From positions 186,001-250,000 of the forward strand of contig CALUTQ010000002.1 of assembly GCA_944323745.1 (NCBI GenBank): a stretch of DNA of 64,000 nucleotides, written 5' to 3'. Below are positions 25,788 to 34,154 of the stretch, piece by piece; within the stretch, counting starts at the first letter, position 1, and each line of letters begins with the position of its first letter. This stretch comes from Candidatus Avelusimicrobium pullarium (GTDB lineage: Bacteria; Elusimicrobiota; Elusimicrobia; Elusimicrobiales; Elusimicrobiaceae). The translations under genes were made by a program, and so were the position numbers. The notes beneath the pieces are model-generated. The model did not search any database and was not told where the DNA came from. It was given only the letters and a program-made list of their open reading frames with translations.

Positions 25788-25897
25788 TCCGTTTGCCTGC
25801 GCTTTTTTCGGCCGCAAAACAGGGTTGTTTTTCCCCAAAACCCCCTTCGGGTGTGCTATACTGTATGTATCATTTGCCCGCAAAGGGGAGGTTTTTT

Positions 25898-26734
25898 ATG
25901 TACGTAAGCATTTGGAAACGTTTTTGGGCTTTTATGATTGATGTGGTCGTTTTTGTTGTCTTTTTTGTCATTTTGGCCCAACTGTTGGATGAGTTTACCG
26001 TATCGTTGGTGTTGTTGGTCATTATTTGGCTTTACTATGCCTTGCTGGAAAGTTCCCCCTGGCAGGCCAGCTTGGGCAAACGCTTAATGGGCCTTAAAGT
26101 GGTGGACAAACGCGGGCGGCGGCTGTCTTTTGGCAAAGCCACCAAACGCTTGCTTTCACGCGTGGTAACAAACCTTACCTTTTATTTCGGGTTTTTTACT
26201 GCCGCCTTTGACGAACACAAAGAAACCCTGCACGACAAAATGAGCAAAAGCGTCGTAATTGCCAAAGACACCGAGTTTAACCCCGACAATTACCCCGAAG
26301 AACCCGAACACCACGACTTAACGCTGGTAACGGTTGTTTCCGTCCTGTTGGCTTTGGTATTTGTGGCGGGCCTTTTGTGGCTGGTGGTGCTGCCGCAATA
26401 TCAGAAAATAGGCGATAAGGTGCTGGCCTCTGCCATTATTGACAACTTAAATTTGGCCGCAAAAAACCGCCCCGCCCGTTTAAAAGCGGCGCAAGGCGGG
26501 CCGGAAGTGTGGTTAAAAAGTTACAGCGGCTGTATCAGCGACGAAAAAGCCCCGCTTACCCTGCAATGCAACGGCTACACGATGACGCTGCAGCCCGAAG
26601 GCATTTCCGCCGTCAGCCGCTTGTCAAATTGGGAAGAATATACCCTGTTTAAATCGTATAAAACGGGGCATATATCCTGCACGGCAGAAGGCGAGAAAGC
26701 ACAGCTTTTTTGTAAAGAGTTGAACCTGCTTTAA
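25898..26734 (+). CDS. RDD-family membrane protein with a C-terminal extracytoplasmic domain
   Basis: The 278-residue product starts with an RDD domain: WKRFWAFMIDVVVFVV (the R-D pair), WQASLGKRLMGLKVVD and the later LHDKMSKSVVI. Three or four membrane helices lie between residues 10 and 165. A further helix near residue 150-170 is followed by LPQYQKIGDKVLAS, which resembles the segment after the helix of the pilins here, and an 80-residue domain with three Cys. The ATG at 25898 has AAAGGGGAG upstream; a longer frame would run back into the previous gene and is not used. Function unknown. Confidence 0.82.
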   Translation: MYVSIWKRFWAFMIDVVVFVVFFVILAQLLDEFTVSLVLLVIIWLYYALLESSPWQASLGKRLMGLKVVDKRGRRLSFGKATKRLLSRVVTNLTFYFGFFTAAFDEHKETLHDKMSKSVVIAKDTEFNPDNYPEEPEHHDLTLVTVVSVLLALVFVAGLLWLVVLPQYQKIGDKVLASAIIDNLNLAAKNRPARLKAAQGGPEVWLKSYSGCISDEKAPLTLQCNGYTMTLQPEGISAVSRLSNWEEYTLFKSYKTGHISCTAEGEKAQLFCKELNLL

Positions 26735-26752
26735 ACCAATTGCCGCTTTGTA

Positions 26753-26786
26753 AAACAGGGTCTTTACCTCGGTAAAGGCCCTGTTT
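26753..26786 (+). terminator. Hairpin after the RDD gene
   Basis: AAACAGGG/CCCTGTTT plus CTTTACC/GGTAAAG form a long stem, but no clear T run follows. It lies directly upstream of the hydG promoter and may isolate it. Confidence 0.5.
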
Positions 26787-26813
26787 GGCGTTAAAAAGTG
26801 CTATGATATAACT

Positions 26814-28196
26814 ATGATTATTGATGACGAAAAACTGCAACGAACTTTGGAAAAAGCCAAGTCCCATACGGACTCCGAAGTGACGGAAATTTTAAAAAAA
26901 GCCAAACAACTCAAAGGAATTTCGCTGGAAGAAGCAGCCGTCCTTTTAAACATTACCGACCCGAAACTGATGCAGCAGCTTTTTGACGCGGCTAAATACG
27001 TCAAAGAAGCCATTTACGGCAACCGTATTGTTTTGTTTGCCCCCCTTTATATTTCCAATATTTGCACCAACGAATGCGTGTATTGCGCCTTCCGCAAAAG
27101 CAACACAGCCCTTAAACGCCACGCCAGCACGAAAGCGGAAATTGAACAGGAAGTTACCGCCCTTTTGCAGCAGGGCCACAAACGCATTTTGATGGTGGCG
27201 GGCGAAGCTTACCCCGGCGGCGGGCTGCAATATGTGTATGACAGCATTAAAGCCATTTACGACACGCGCTGGAACGGCCAAAATATCCGCCGCGTAAACG
27301 TAAACATCGCCCCGCTGGTGCAGGAAGAGTTTGAACAGCTCAAAAAATGCGGCATCGGCACCTATCAGCTTTTTCAGGAAACCTATCATAAAGAAACCTA
27401 CGAAAAACTGCATCTGGCCGGCGCCAAAAAAGACTATCAGTTCCGTCTGGACGCTATGGACCGCGCCCTCAAAGCCGGCATTAACGACGTAGGCATCGGG
27501 CCTTTGCTGGGGCTTTACGATTATAAATACGAAATTTTGGCCACGCTGGAACATTCGTTCTATTTGGACAAAACCTACGGCGTGGGGCCGCACACCATTT
27601 CCATCCCGCGCATAGAACCGGCGGAAGGCTCCGACTTCAGCCTGCACCCGCCCTATCAGCTGACCGACGACGACTTTAAAAAAGTGGTTGCCGTTATCCG
27701 TCTGGCGGTGCCGTATACGGGCATCATTTTAAGTACGCGCGAAGCTCCCGCTATGCGCAACGCCTGTCTGGAATTGGGCGTATCGCAAATTTCCGCCGCG
27801 TCACGCGTCAACCCGGGCGGCTATTCCTACGACAAACAAAACGGCAGCCAGTTCACGCTTACCGACGAGCGCAGCCTGGCCGAAGTGATAGACGCCATCG
27901 TAGACGCCAAGCATATGCCCTCTTTCTGCACGGGCTGCTACCGCTTGGGCCGCGTCGGCAAAGACTTTATGGATATGGCCAAACCGGGCTTGATTAAAAA
28001 ACACTGTCTGCCTAACGCTATGTTTACCTTTGCCGAATATCTGGAAGACTTTGCCCCCGCCCCGCTGAAAGCCAAAGGCTACGCACTGATTGAAAGCACC
28101 ACCAAAGAGAACTTTCAAGAAGGCACGCCTATTCGCAAATTAATTGACGAAAACCTCGCTAAAATTAAAAGCGGAAAACGGGACTTGTACTTTTAA
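26814..28196 (+). CDS. hydG: [FeFe] hydrogenase maturase HydG
   Basis: The 460-residue radical-SAM enzyme cleaves tyrosine to supply CO and cyanide for the hydrogenase H-cluster. The SAM cluster motif CTNECVYC lies near residue 87, and the auxiliary-cluster motif CTGCYRLGR...CLPNA near 380-410. Length and both motifs separate it from ThiH. TATGAT preceded by TG lies exactly 6 nt before the ATG and no Shine-Dalgarno is seen, so the message should be leaderless. hydE, hydF and the hydrogenase itself are not in this window. Confidence 0.94.
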   Translation: MIIDDEKLQRTLEKAKSHTDSEVTEILKKAKQLKGISLEEAAVLLNITDPKLMQQLFDAAKYVKEAIYGNRIVLFAPLYISNICTNECVYCAFRKSNTALKRHASTKAEIEQEVTALLQQGHKRILMVAGEAYPGGGLQYVYDSIKAIYDTRWNGQNIRRVNVNIAPLVQEEFEQLKKCGIGTYQLFQETYHKETYEKLHLAGAKKDYQFRLDAMDRALKAGINDVGIGPLLGLYDYKYEILATLEHSFYLDKTYGVGPHTISIPRIEPAEGSDFSLHPPYQLTDDDFKKVVAVIRLAVPYTGIILSTREAPAMRNACLELGVSQISAASRVNPGGYSYDKQNGSQFTLTDERSLAEVIDAIVDAKHMPSFCTGCYRLGRVGKDFMDMAKPGLIKKHCLPNAMFTFAEYLEDFAPAPLKAKGYALIESTTKENFQEGTPIRKLIDENLAKIKSGKRDLYF

Positions 28197-28210
28197 CTTG
28201 CCGCAACCGG

Positions 28211-28243
28211 AAAATGCCGCGCCCTCGTGCGCGGCATTTTTTT
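28211..28243 (+). terminator. hydG terminator
   Basis: AATGCCGCGC/GCGCGGCATT stem followed by T7, 14 bp after the stop. Confidence 0.88.
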
Positions 28244-28290
28244 ATTAAAAACCGATATTTTTTTTGCGCGCATTTTTGTAAAATATATAT

Positions 28291-28410
28291 GCAGGACAGA
28301 TTTTTATTTTTGTACTTGTCGGTTTGCGCCGACCCTACAGGGCCCTATGGTATCTGCAGTGCAGAAAGCCGGGTGGTACAGAGGTAAAAACCTGTCCTTT
28401 TATTTTTTTA
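28291..28410 (+). ncRNA. Structured leader RNA upstream of the YfcC permease (candidate riboswitch or attenuator)
   Basis: A closing helix pairs 28293-28306 (AGGACAG-A-TTTTTA) with 28385-28398 (TAAAAA-C-CTGTCCT), 13 pairs with one mismatch. Inside are TGTAC/GTACA (28311-28315 with 28376-28380), hairpins GTCGG/CCGAC and CCC/GGG, and TCTGC/GCAGA. TTTTATTTTTTT follows at once, as in an intrinsic terminator, and the ribosome site AAGAGG comes after it. A possible -10 (TATATAT) lies just upstream at about 28284. The helices are read from the sequence; ligand and mechanism are unknown. Confidence 0.55.
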
Positions 28411-28433
28411 ACAAGAGGTTACCCAAACAGAAA

Positions 28434-29900
28434 ATGAAACTGAAGTGGAAAATGCCCCAACTTAACACGTTTGCCATTATTCTGGCCGTCATCGTGCTGG
28501 TAACGGTGCTGACGTGGATTGTGCCCAGCGGGGCGTATGACAGAGTGGACGTAGACGGACGCCAAATGGTGGTGGCCGGCACTTATCACGCGGTACCGGC
28601 AAACCCGCAAGGTCTTTTTGACGTGCTGACCGCACCGGTGCACGGTTTTGAAAATACGGCCCTGGTAATTGTGTTTTTGCTTATCATCGGCGGTGTGTTG
28701 GCCGTGGTGGAAAAAACAGGCGCCATTACCGCAGGCATAAAAGAAGCCAGCCGTTTTTTCGGCAGACATCCGCGTTTTAAATTCCTGTTTATTCCGCTTG
28801 GCATTATTGTGTTTTCCCTCTGCGGGGCAACCTTTGGTATGTGCGAAGAAGCACTTATTTTTATCCCCATTCTTATCCCGCTTTCGCTTTCTTTGGGCTA
28901 CGACTCTGCTTTGGGTACCGCCATTCCGTTTGTGGGTGCGGGCGTCGGTTTTGCCGCCGCGTTCACCAACCCGTTTACCGTGGGTATTGCCCAAGGTATT
29001 GCCCAGGTGCCGCTTTATTCCGGCTTGGGCTACCGCCTGATTATTTGGGCGGTGTGCACGGCGGTAGTCATTACGTTTATGATGCTCTATGCGCGCAAAA
29101 TACGCAAAGATCCCACCAAAAGCTTAACCTATCAGTTTGATTTGGAAAAACGCAAAGAACTGGGTATGGACCAAAACGCCGAAAAAATCACCCTGCGCCA
29201 AAAAGGCGTGCTGGTGGTGTTTGTGGGCGGAATTGTAATGCTGGTGGCCGGCGTGCTGAAGCCGCAGCTGTGCGACTTTATCAAAGGTTTTACCGGTTTA
29301 GATTTAATGCAGCTGCTTAATCTGGAAGCCTCCGGCTGGTACATCAGCGAAATTGCCGCCCTGTTTTTGGGCGTGGGCTTTTTGTCTGCCATTGTGGGCG
29401 GTCTGTCTATGAGCGAGTTTAACGACAGCTTTTTTGACGGCGTGCGCGGGATGGCCTCCATTGCGATGCTGTTGTGCTTTGCACAGGCCATTATTTTAAT
29501 TGCCCAGCAAGGCCAGATTTTGGACACAATGCTTAATTTTATGTCTAAGGGCATTTCCAAGCTGCACCCCATTGTGGCTTCCTGGGCGGCAATGATGCTG
29601 CAAACGATCATTGATTTCTTCATTCCCTCCGGCTCCAGCAAAGCCGTGCTGACTATGCCTATTTTGGCCCCGCTGGCAGACCTGATAGGCATTACGCGCC
29701 AGACGATGGTGCTGTCCTTCCAGCTGGGCGGCAGCTGGCTGAATATGATTTTCCCCACCGATCCGGTAACCATTGCCGCCATCGGTTTTGCCCGCATTGC
29801 CTACGGCAAATGGCTTAAATGGCTTTTGCCGCTGTTGATTGTGATGTATCTGTTGTCTTTTGCCGCATTGGTACCGCCGTACTTTATGCATTGGCAATAA
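28434..29900 (+). CDS. YfcC-family permease 1 (DcuC-like anaerobic C4-dicarboxylate/amino-acid carrier family)
   Basis: The 488-residue integral membrane protein has about 12 hydrophobic segments. Family marks are the TWIVPSGAYDRV N-terminus, the TNPFTVGIAQGIAQVPLYSG segment and the FFIPSGSSKAVLTMPI loop near the C-terminus. Relatives include YfcC and basic amino-acid or dicarboxylate carriers, so the substrate cannot be named. The ATG at 28434 follows AAGAGG by 15 nt, rather far. It lies behind the structured leader and ahead of a paralogue. Confidence 0.88.
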   Translation: MKLKWKMPQLNTFAIILAVIVLVTVLTWIVPSGAYDRVDVDGRQMVVAGTYHAVPANPQGLFDVLTAPVHGFENTALVIVFLLIIGGVLAVVEKTGAITAGIKEASRFFGRHPRFKFLFIPLGIIVFSLCGATFGMCEEALIFIPILIPLSLSLGYDSALGTAIPFVGAGVGFAAAFTNPFTVGIAQGIAQVPLYSGLGYRLIIWAVCTAVVITFMMLYARKIRKDPTKSLTYQFDLEKRKELGMDQNAEKITLRQKGVLVVFVGGIVMLVAGVLKPQLCDFIKGFTGLDLMQLLNLEASGWYISEIAALFLGVGFLSAIVGGLSMSEFNDSFFDGVRGMASIAMLLCFAQAIILIAQQGQILDTMLNFMSKGISKLHPIVASWAAMMLQTIIDFFIPSGSSKAVLTMPILAPLADLIGITRQTMVLSFQLGGSWLNMIFPTDPVTIAAIGFARIAYGKWLKWLLPLLIVMYLLSFAALVPPYFMHWQ

Positions 29901-29910
29901 TTGTTTTTGT

Positions 29911-29958
29911 CTCCCGCCGCATTTTGTTTTGTTTGAGCCGGCGGGAGGCTTTTTATTT
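29911..29958 (+). terminator. Terminator between the two YfcC permeases
   Basis: CTCCCGCCG/CGGCGGGAG stem followed by TTTTTATTTT. Confidence 0.85.
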
Positions 29959-29997
29959 TAAAAAGGCGTTTTAAACGCCGACAGAGGAAAACAAAAA

Positions 29998-31401
29998 ATG
30001 AAAAACTTCTTATCTAAATTCTGCAATACGTACTTTCTTATTTTCGTCATTATGCTTGGCGTAGCCGCGTTGACTTGGTTTGTCCCCGCCGGAGAATATG
30101 AGCGGGTGGAACAGGACGGACGCACCTACGCCGTGGCGGGCAGCTTTCACGCCGTGGCCCAAAACCCGCAAGGCATCGGCCAAGCTTTGCAGGCCCCCAT
30201 ACAAGGCTTTGCACAATGCGCCGAAATTATTGCCTTTATTTTGGTGGTAGGGGCTTTGTTCACCGTCATAGAACGCACGGGAGCAGTAAACACGCTGATT
30301 AAAAAAGTAAGCTTCTTTTTTGCGCGGCGGCCCAAATACCGCATATTTTTTATCCCCGTGTGTATGTTTCTGTTTTCGCTGTGCGGCGCTTTGTTTGGTA
30401 TGGAGGAAGAAACCCTCATCTTTATCCCCATTTTTATTCCGCTGGCACTGTCTTTGGGCTATGATACGCTGATAGGAATGGCTATTCCGTTCATCGGGGC
30501 GTTTACGGGGTTTTCTTCCGCCTTTGTAAACCCTTTTACCGTGGGTATTGCCCAAAGCATAGCCCAGCTGCCTATGTATTCGGGCTGGCAATACCGTGTG
30601 GCGGTGTGGTTTATTTTTACGTCCGTGGTGGCGGCCTTTTTTACGTGGTATGGCGAAAAAGTGCGCAAGCACCCCAGCAAAAGTATGACCGCCAAAATGG
30701 ACGTGGTAAGACGGGCGGAACTCAATATTGTAAACGACGTGGTGGTGGACGAAACTTTCCGCTTAACCCGTGCGCACAAACTGGTGTTTTTGTCTTTTGC
30801 GGCCGGAATGGGGCTTTTGTTTTACGGCATTATCAAATACCAATGGTATATGACGGAAATTGCCGCCGTCTTTTTGGGGGTTACCATTGCGGCGGCCTTT
30901 TTCGGCAAAATGAAATTAAACGAAGCGACCGACGCCATTTTGGCCGGCGCCCAAAGTATGATCGGCGTCTGCGTGCTGATGGCGCTGGCGCGTTCCATTG
31001 TTATTGTAGCCGGCAACGGACACATTTTGGACACCTTCCTGCACAGTATGACCAACAGCCTGCAGGGGCTGCACCCTATTGTGGCTTCTCAGGCGATGTT
31101 CGGCGTGCAAACGGTGCTCAACTTTTTTATCGCGTCCGGCTCGGGCCAGGCGGTGCTGACAATGCCGATTATGATTCCGCTGGGCGATTTGGTAAACGTT
31201 TCCCGCCAGACGGTTATTTTGGCTTATCAGTTTGGCGAAGGCTGGGGCAACCCCATTATTCCCACGGCACCCGTTACGATGGGGGCGCTGGCCCTGGCCG
31301 GCATCAGCTACACCTCTTGGGTAAAATGGTTTGCCAAGCTGGAGGTTATTTTAATCGGGCTTTCGCTGTTGCTGCTGATACCGGCTTATTATATTTGGTA
31401 A
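29998..31401 (+). CDS. YfcC-family permease 2
   Basis: The 467-residue paralogue of the preceding gene keeps the same marks: TWFVPAGEYERV, VNPFTVGIAQSIAQLPMYSG and NFFIASGSGQAVLTMPI. It has about 12 membrane segments. It lacks the segment between helices that gives permease 1 its extra 20 residues. AGAGGA precedes the ATG. A terminator separates it from permease 1, so it probably has its own promoter, and it lacks the structured leader. Confidence 0.88.
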   Translation: MKNFLSKFCNTYFLIFVIMLGVAALTWFVPAGEYERVEQDGRTYAVAGSFHAVAQNPQGIGQALQAPIQGFAQCAEIIAFILVVGALFTVIERTGAVNTLIKKVSFFFARRPKYRIFFIPVCMFLFSLCGALFGMEEETLIFIPIFIPLALSLGYDTLIGMAIPFIGAFTGFSSAFVNPFTVGIAQSIAQLPMYSGWQYRVAVWFIFTSVVAAFFTWYGEKVRKHPSKSMTAKMDVVRRAELNIVNDVVVDETFRLTRAHKLVFLSFAAGMGLLFYGIIKYQWYMTEIAAVFLGVTIAAAFFGKMKLNEATDAILAGAQSMIGVCVLMALARSIVIVAGNGHILDTFLHSMTNSLQGLHPIVASQAMFGVQTVLNFFIASGSGQAVLTMPIMIPLGDLVNVSRQTVILAYQFGEGWGNPIIPTAPVTMGALALAGISYTSWVKWFAKLEVILIGLSLLLLIPAYYIW

Positions 31402-31433
31402 ACCCACGCAGAACGCCCATATTTTGTAGAATA

Positions 31434-31462
31434 AAAGGGCCCCCGTAAGGGGCCTTTTTATT
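31434..31462 (+). terminator. Terminator of YfcC permease 2
   Basis: AAGGGCCCC/GGGGCCTTT stem followed by TTATT. Confidence 0.8.
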
Positions 31463-31512
31463 CGTTTGCCGCCCGCGCGCAAAGCCCGCCGGCAAAGAAC
31501 GGACTGGCCAAA

Positions 31513-32928
31513 ATGCTTGCAAAACTTAAAATTGTTTCTTATCTTTCCGCCGCCGACTGGTGGGTGTTCGGCCTGGTGCTGGCGCTGACGTTTGCCGCAG
31601 CCGTATACGGCCATTACCGCAAAAAACGCCCCAAAAACAAAGCGCTGGACTATTTGCTTATGGGCCGCCAGCTCACGCTGCCGCTGTTTGTAGCCACGTT
31701 GGTAGCCACGTGGTACGGCGGCATTTTCGGCGTCAATGAAATTACGTTTAATTACGGCATATACAATTTTGTTACGCAGGGGCTTTTTTGGTATGCGGCT
31801 TATTTGATTTTTGCTTTTTTTATTGCCGAAAAAGTGGCCAAATACCACTCCGTCACCCTGCCCGATTTGGCCGGCAGTATGTTCGGCCCCAAAGCGGCCA
31901 AAGTGGCGGCGGTATTTACGTTTTTTTACATTACGCCGGTGGCTTATGTGCTCAGTTTGGGGCTGTTTTTAAATATGGCCTTCGGCATCAGCGTTTTGCA
32001 GGGGATGGTGCTGGGCACGCTGTTTGTGTGCCTTTATACGGCGTGGGGCGGTTTTAAATCGGTGGTATTTTCCGATCTGGTGCAATTTTTTGTAATGTGT
32101 TCGGCCGTGCTTTTGGTGGTGTTATTTTCGGTGCACAGTTTTGGCGGACTGGGGTTTTTAAAAGCCAATTTGCCAGCGTCCCACTTCAGCCTTACCGGCG
32201 GAAACGGCGTGCTCAATACGCTTATTTGGGGGTTTATTGCACTGGCTACGCTTATTGACCCCAGCTTTTACCAGCGCTGTTTTGCGGCCAGAAGCCCGCA
32301 GGTGGTCAAAAAGGGCGTGCTGATTTCCACCCTTATCTGGTTTTGTTTTGACATCTGCACCACGGCTGGTTCTTTGTACGCGCGCGCCCTGTTGCCGCAG
32401 GCCCAGCCGGCGGAGGCATATTTCTTTTACGCCGTGCAGCTGCTGCCAAACGGTTTGAAAGGGTTTTTTATTGCGGGGATACTGGCCATTATTCTTTCCA
32501 CGCTTAATTCGTTTTTGTTTATTGCGGCCAATACCTTGAGTTTTGACTTGCTGCGCAACCGCTTTAAAAATGTTATTCTTACTAACCGCATCGCTATGTT
32601 TGCCGTCGGCGCGCTGGCTATAGCAATGTCTTATGTGCTGCACGGCAGTTTTAAAGAAATTTGGCTTACGCTGGGTTCTTATTTTTCGGCCTGTTTGCTG
32701 GTGCCCATTCTGCTGGGCTACCTTTACCCCCGCCGCATAAGCGACAATCTGTTTGTGGCCAGCGCACTGGGCAGTGCTTTGACGATGACGCTGTGGAAAT
32801 TCCTGCCGCTAAAAGGCTTATGGGCACAAATAGACGCTTTTTACATCGGGGTACTGACGGGCTGCATCATTTTACTGCTTAATTTGGGCAAGAGGAAAGG
32901 CTATGTCAAAGGCATTACTGATTTGTAA
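31513..32928 (+). CDS. Sodium:solute symporter (SSS) family transporter
   Basis: The 471-residue protein has about 13 hydrophobic segments. SSS-family signs are the ADWWVFGLVLAL start, LLMGRQLTLPLFVATLVATWYGG (the region of the first sodium site), and YTAWGGFKSVVFSDLVQ. Its 3' end overlaps the thiamine pyrophosphokinase gene by 26 bp, so the two are co-translated. That makes thiamine or a precursor a reasonable substrate guess, but I see no TPP riboswitch in the leader. Substrate therefore unproven. Confidence 0.88.
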   Translation: MLAKLKIVSYLSAADWWVFGLVLALTFAAAVYGHYRKKRPKNKALDYLLMGRQLTLPLFVATLVATWYGGIFGVNEITFNYGIYNFVTQGLFWYAAYLIFAFFIAEKVAKYHSVTLPDLAGSMFGPKAAKVAAVFTFFYITPVAYVLSLGLFLNMAFGISVLQGMVLGTLFVCLYTAWGGFKSVVFSDLVQFFVMCSAVLLVVLFSVHSFGGLGFLKANLPASHFSLTGGNGVLNTLIWGFIALATLIDPSFYQRCFAARSPQVVKKGVLISTLIWFCFDICTTAGSLYARALLPQAQPAEAYFFYAVQLLPNGLKGFFIAGILAIILSTLNSFLFIAANTLSFDLLRNRFKNVILTNRIAMFAVGALAIAMSYVLHGSFKEIWLTLGSYFSACLLVPILLGYLYPRRISDNLFVASALGSALTMTLWKFLPLKGLWAQIDAFYIGVLTGCIILLLNLGKRKGYVKGITDL

Positions 32929-33520
32929 CGGGCAAAACAGCCCCGCTTTGCTTACACGTTTGGCAAAAGAATGTGATTTTATTTTAGCCGCCGACGCCGG
33001 TGCCGACGCCGCGTTGAAGGCCGGCCTGACGCCAGACGCCGTCATCGGGGATTTGGACTCCGCCTCCCCCCGCGCCCGCAAACGGCTTAAAAACGTGCCT
33101 TTTATTCACATTGCCAGACAGGATAATACCGATTTTGACAAAGCCCTGCATTGGCTCTGCAAACAAAAATTTACCGCCTGTCTGGTGGCCGGCGCCGCCG
33201 GCAAACGGATGGACTTTACCGTAGGCAATCTGCTGGCGGCCTTTGCTTACGCAAAACGTCTGGAAATAGCGTTTAAAGGGGAAGGCTGGACCATATGGCC
33301 TTTAACCAAGCCCCAGCGTTTTACCGCCCGAAAAGGCGCCCGCGTGAGCCTTATCCCGCTGACGGCCTGCCGCGGCGTAAGCTTAAAAGGACTGAAATAT
33401 CCGCTTCAAAACGCCCGTCTGAAAGCAGGGAGCACGATGACCACGTCCAATATGGCGTTGGCAGAAAATTGCGAAGTGTCTTTTACCGGCGGCAAACTGC
33501 TTTTGTATGTGGAAGATTAG
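32903..33520 (+). CDS. thiN: Thiamine pyrophosphokinase
   Basis: The 205-residue enzyme transfers pyrophosphate from ATP to thiamine. Family motifs are AADAGADAALKAGLTPDAVIGDLDS near residues 29-53, QDNTDFDKAL near 72 and GAAGKRMDFTVGN near 96. The C-terminal beta domain is present. The start lies inside the symporter gene, preceded by AAGAGGAAAGG as ribosome site. It converges on a pilin gene with only 9 bp between the stop codons. Confidence 0.93.
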   Translation: MSKALLICNGQNSPALLTRLAKECDFILAADAGADAALKAGLTPDAVIGDLDSASPRARKRLKNVPFIHIARQDNTDFDKALHWLCKQKFTACLVAGAAGKRMDFTVGNLLAAFAYAKRLEIAFKGEGWTIWPLTKPQRFTARKGARVSLIPLTACRGVSLKGLKYPLQNARLKAGSTMTTSNMALAENCEVSFTGGKLLLYVED

Positions 33521-33529
33521 CGGCGTATA

Positions 33530-34081
33530 TTACCACAATTTATACACATTGGCGGTATTGGTGCGGCTGCTGGGTGCGCTAAGTCCGCTTAAGTTTTTGC
33601 ATACGCGGTTGGCAAATTCCTCATCATTTCCGTCTTCGGCATAACAACGGGCAGAGTTTTTCCCGCCAACCCAATAAAAATAATACAAGCCCACGCCGTG
33701 CACTCTGTCATCGCCCCCCACAATATATTGTCCCTCATCCAAGTGGGCGCGGGCGGTCCCTTGTTTATCAAAATAACACCAGTTTTGATGAGCGCCCGTT
33801 CCGTAGGCGGAGCAGGAAACGTCCAAATCGTGAATGTCTGTGGCAAACTCGCCGTTAGCCATATAATATCTTTCCTGTGCCTGCTGCAGGCTGCGCATCA
33901 TCGGTATTAAGGCACTCAGCCGCGCCTTGGCTACCGCCATTTCGTATTGCGGCAGAGCGATGGCGGCCAGTATGCCGATAATCAGCACCACGACCAAAAG
34001 TTCAATAAGCGTAAAGCCGCCTAATTTACCTTTAGCGGCGTTTTTACGACGGGAAAATGATTTTTGATAAATTTTGTTCAT
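33530..34081 (-). CDS. Type IV pilin-like protein with palindromic start region (copy C)
   Basis: The 183-residue product starts [14 protein letters not shown], has KLGG^[20 protein letters not shown] and ALPQYEMAVAKARL, then RYYMANGEF. Its first 62 or so codons are virtually identical in DNA to copy D next door, after which the two diverge completely (only a final KNLSG/ASLTG-type Cys segment is reminiscent). No Shine-Dalgarno. The T tract in its promoter is the longest of the six (14). Confidence 0.9.
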   Translation of the reverse strand: MNKIYQKSFSRRKNAAKGKLGGFTLIELLVVVLIIGILAAIALPQYEMAVAKARLSALIPMMRSLQQAQERYYMANGEFATDIHDLDVSCSAYGTGAHQNWCYFDKQGTARAHLDEGQYIVGGDDRVHGVGLYYFYWVGGKNSARCYAEDGNDEEFANRVCKNLSGLSAPSSRTNTANVYKLW

Positions 34082-34117
34082 AGTCAAAATTTATCAAAAA
34101 AAAAAAAAATGAGTCAA
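34061..34117 (-). promoter_or_regulatory. Pilin promoter C: T14 spacer and start-codon palindrome
   Basis: On the minus strand -35 TTGACT (34117-34112), an 18-bp spacer with T14, TGATAAATT, 6 nt and the ATG. Arms of 16 bp (34061-34076, 34085-34100) flank an 8-nt centre with the start codon. Confidence 0.7.
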
Positions 34118-34154
34118 GCCTTATAAAATACCGATCCTGCTTGTCCGAATCAGA

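Noticed and set aside
25622-25897. Upstream extension of the RDD gene
   Set aside because: It would overlap the zinc-ribbon gene by 120 bp; the ATG at 25898 has a strong ribosome site and starts at the domain boundary.
28366-28384. T-box antiterminator-like GGGTGGTAC in the YfcC leader
   Set aside because: Only the first nine bases match the T-box consensus; the leader is too short for a specifier hairpin, and the gene is not a typical T-box target.
28289-28387. 32-codon open frame (MQDRFLFLYLSVC...) in the YfcC leader
   Set aside because: It could be a leader peptide started leaderlessly, but it shows no run of one amino acid and coincides with the base-paired structure; I give the RNA structure priority.
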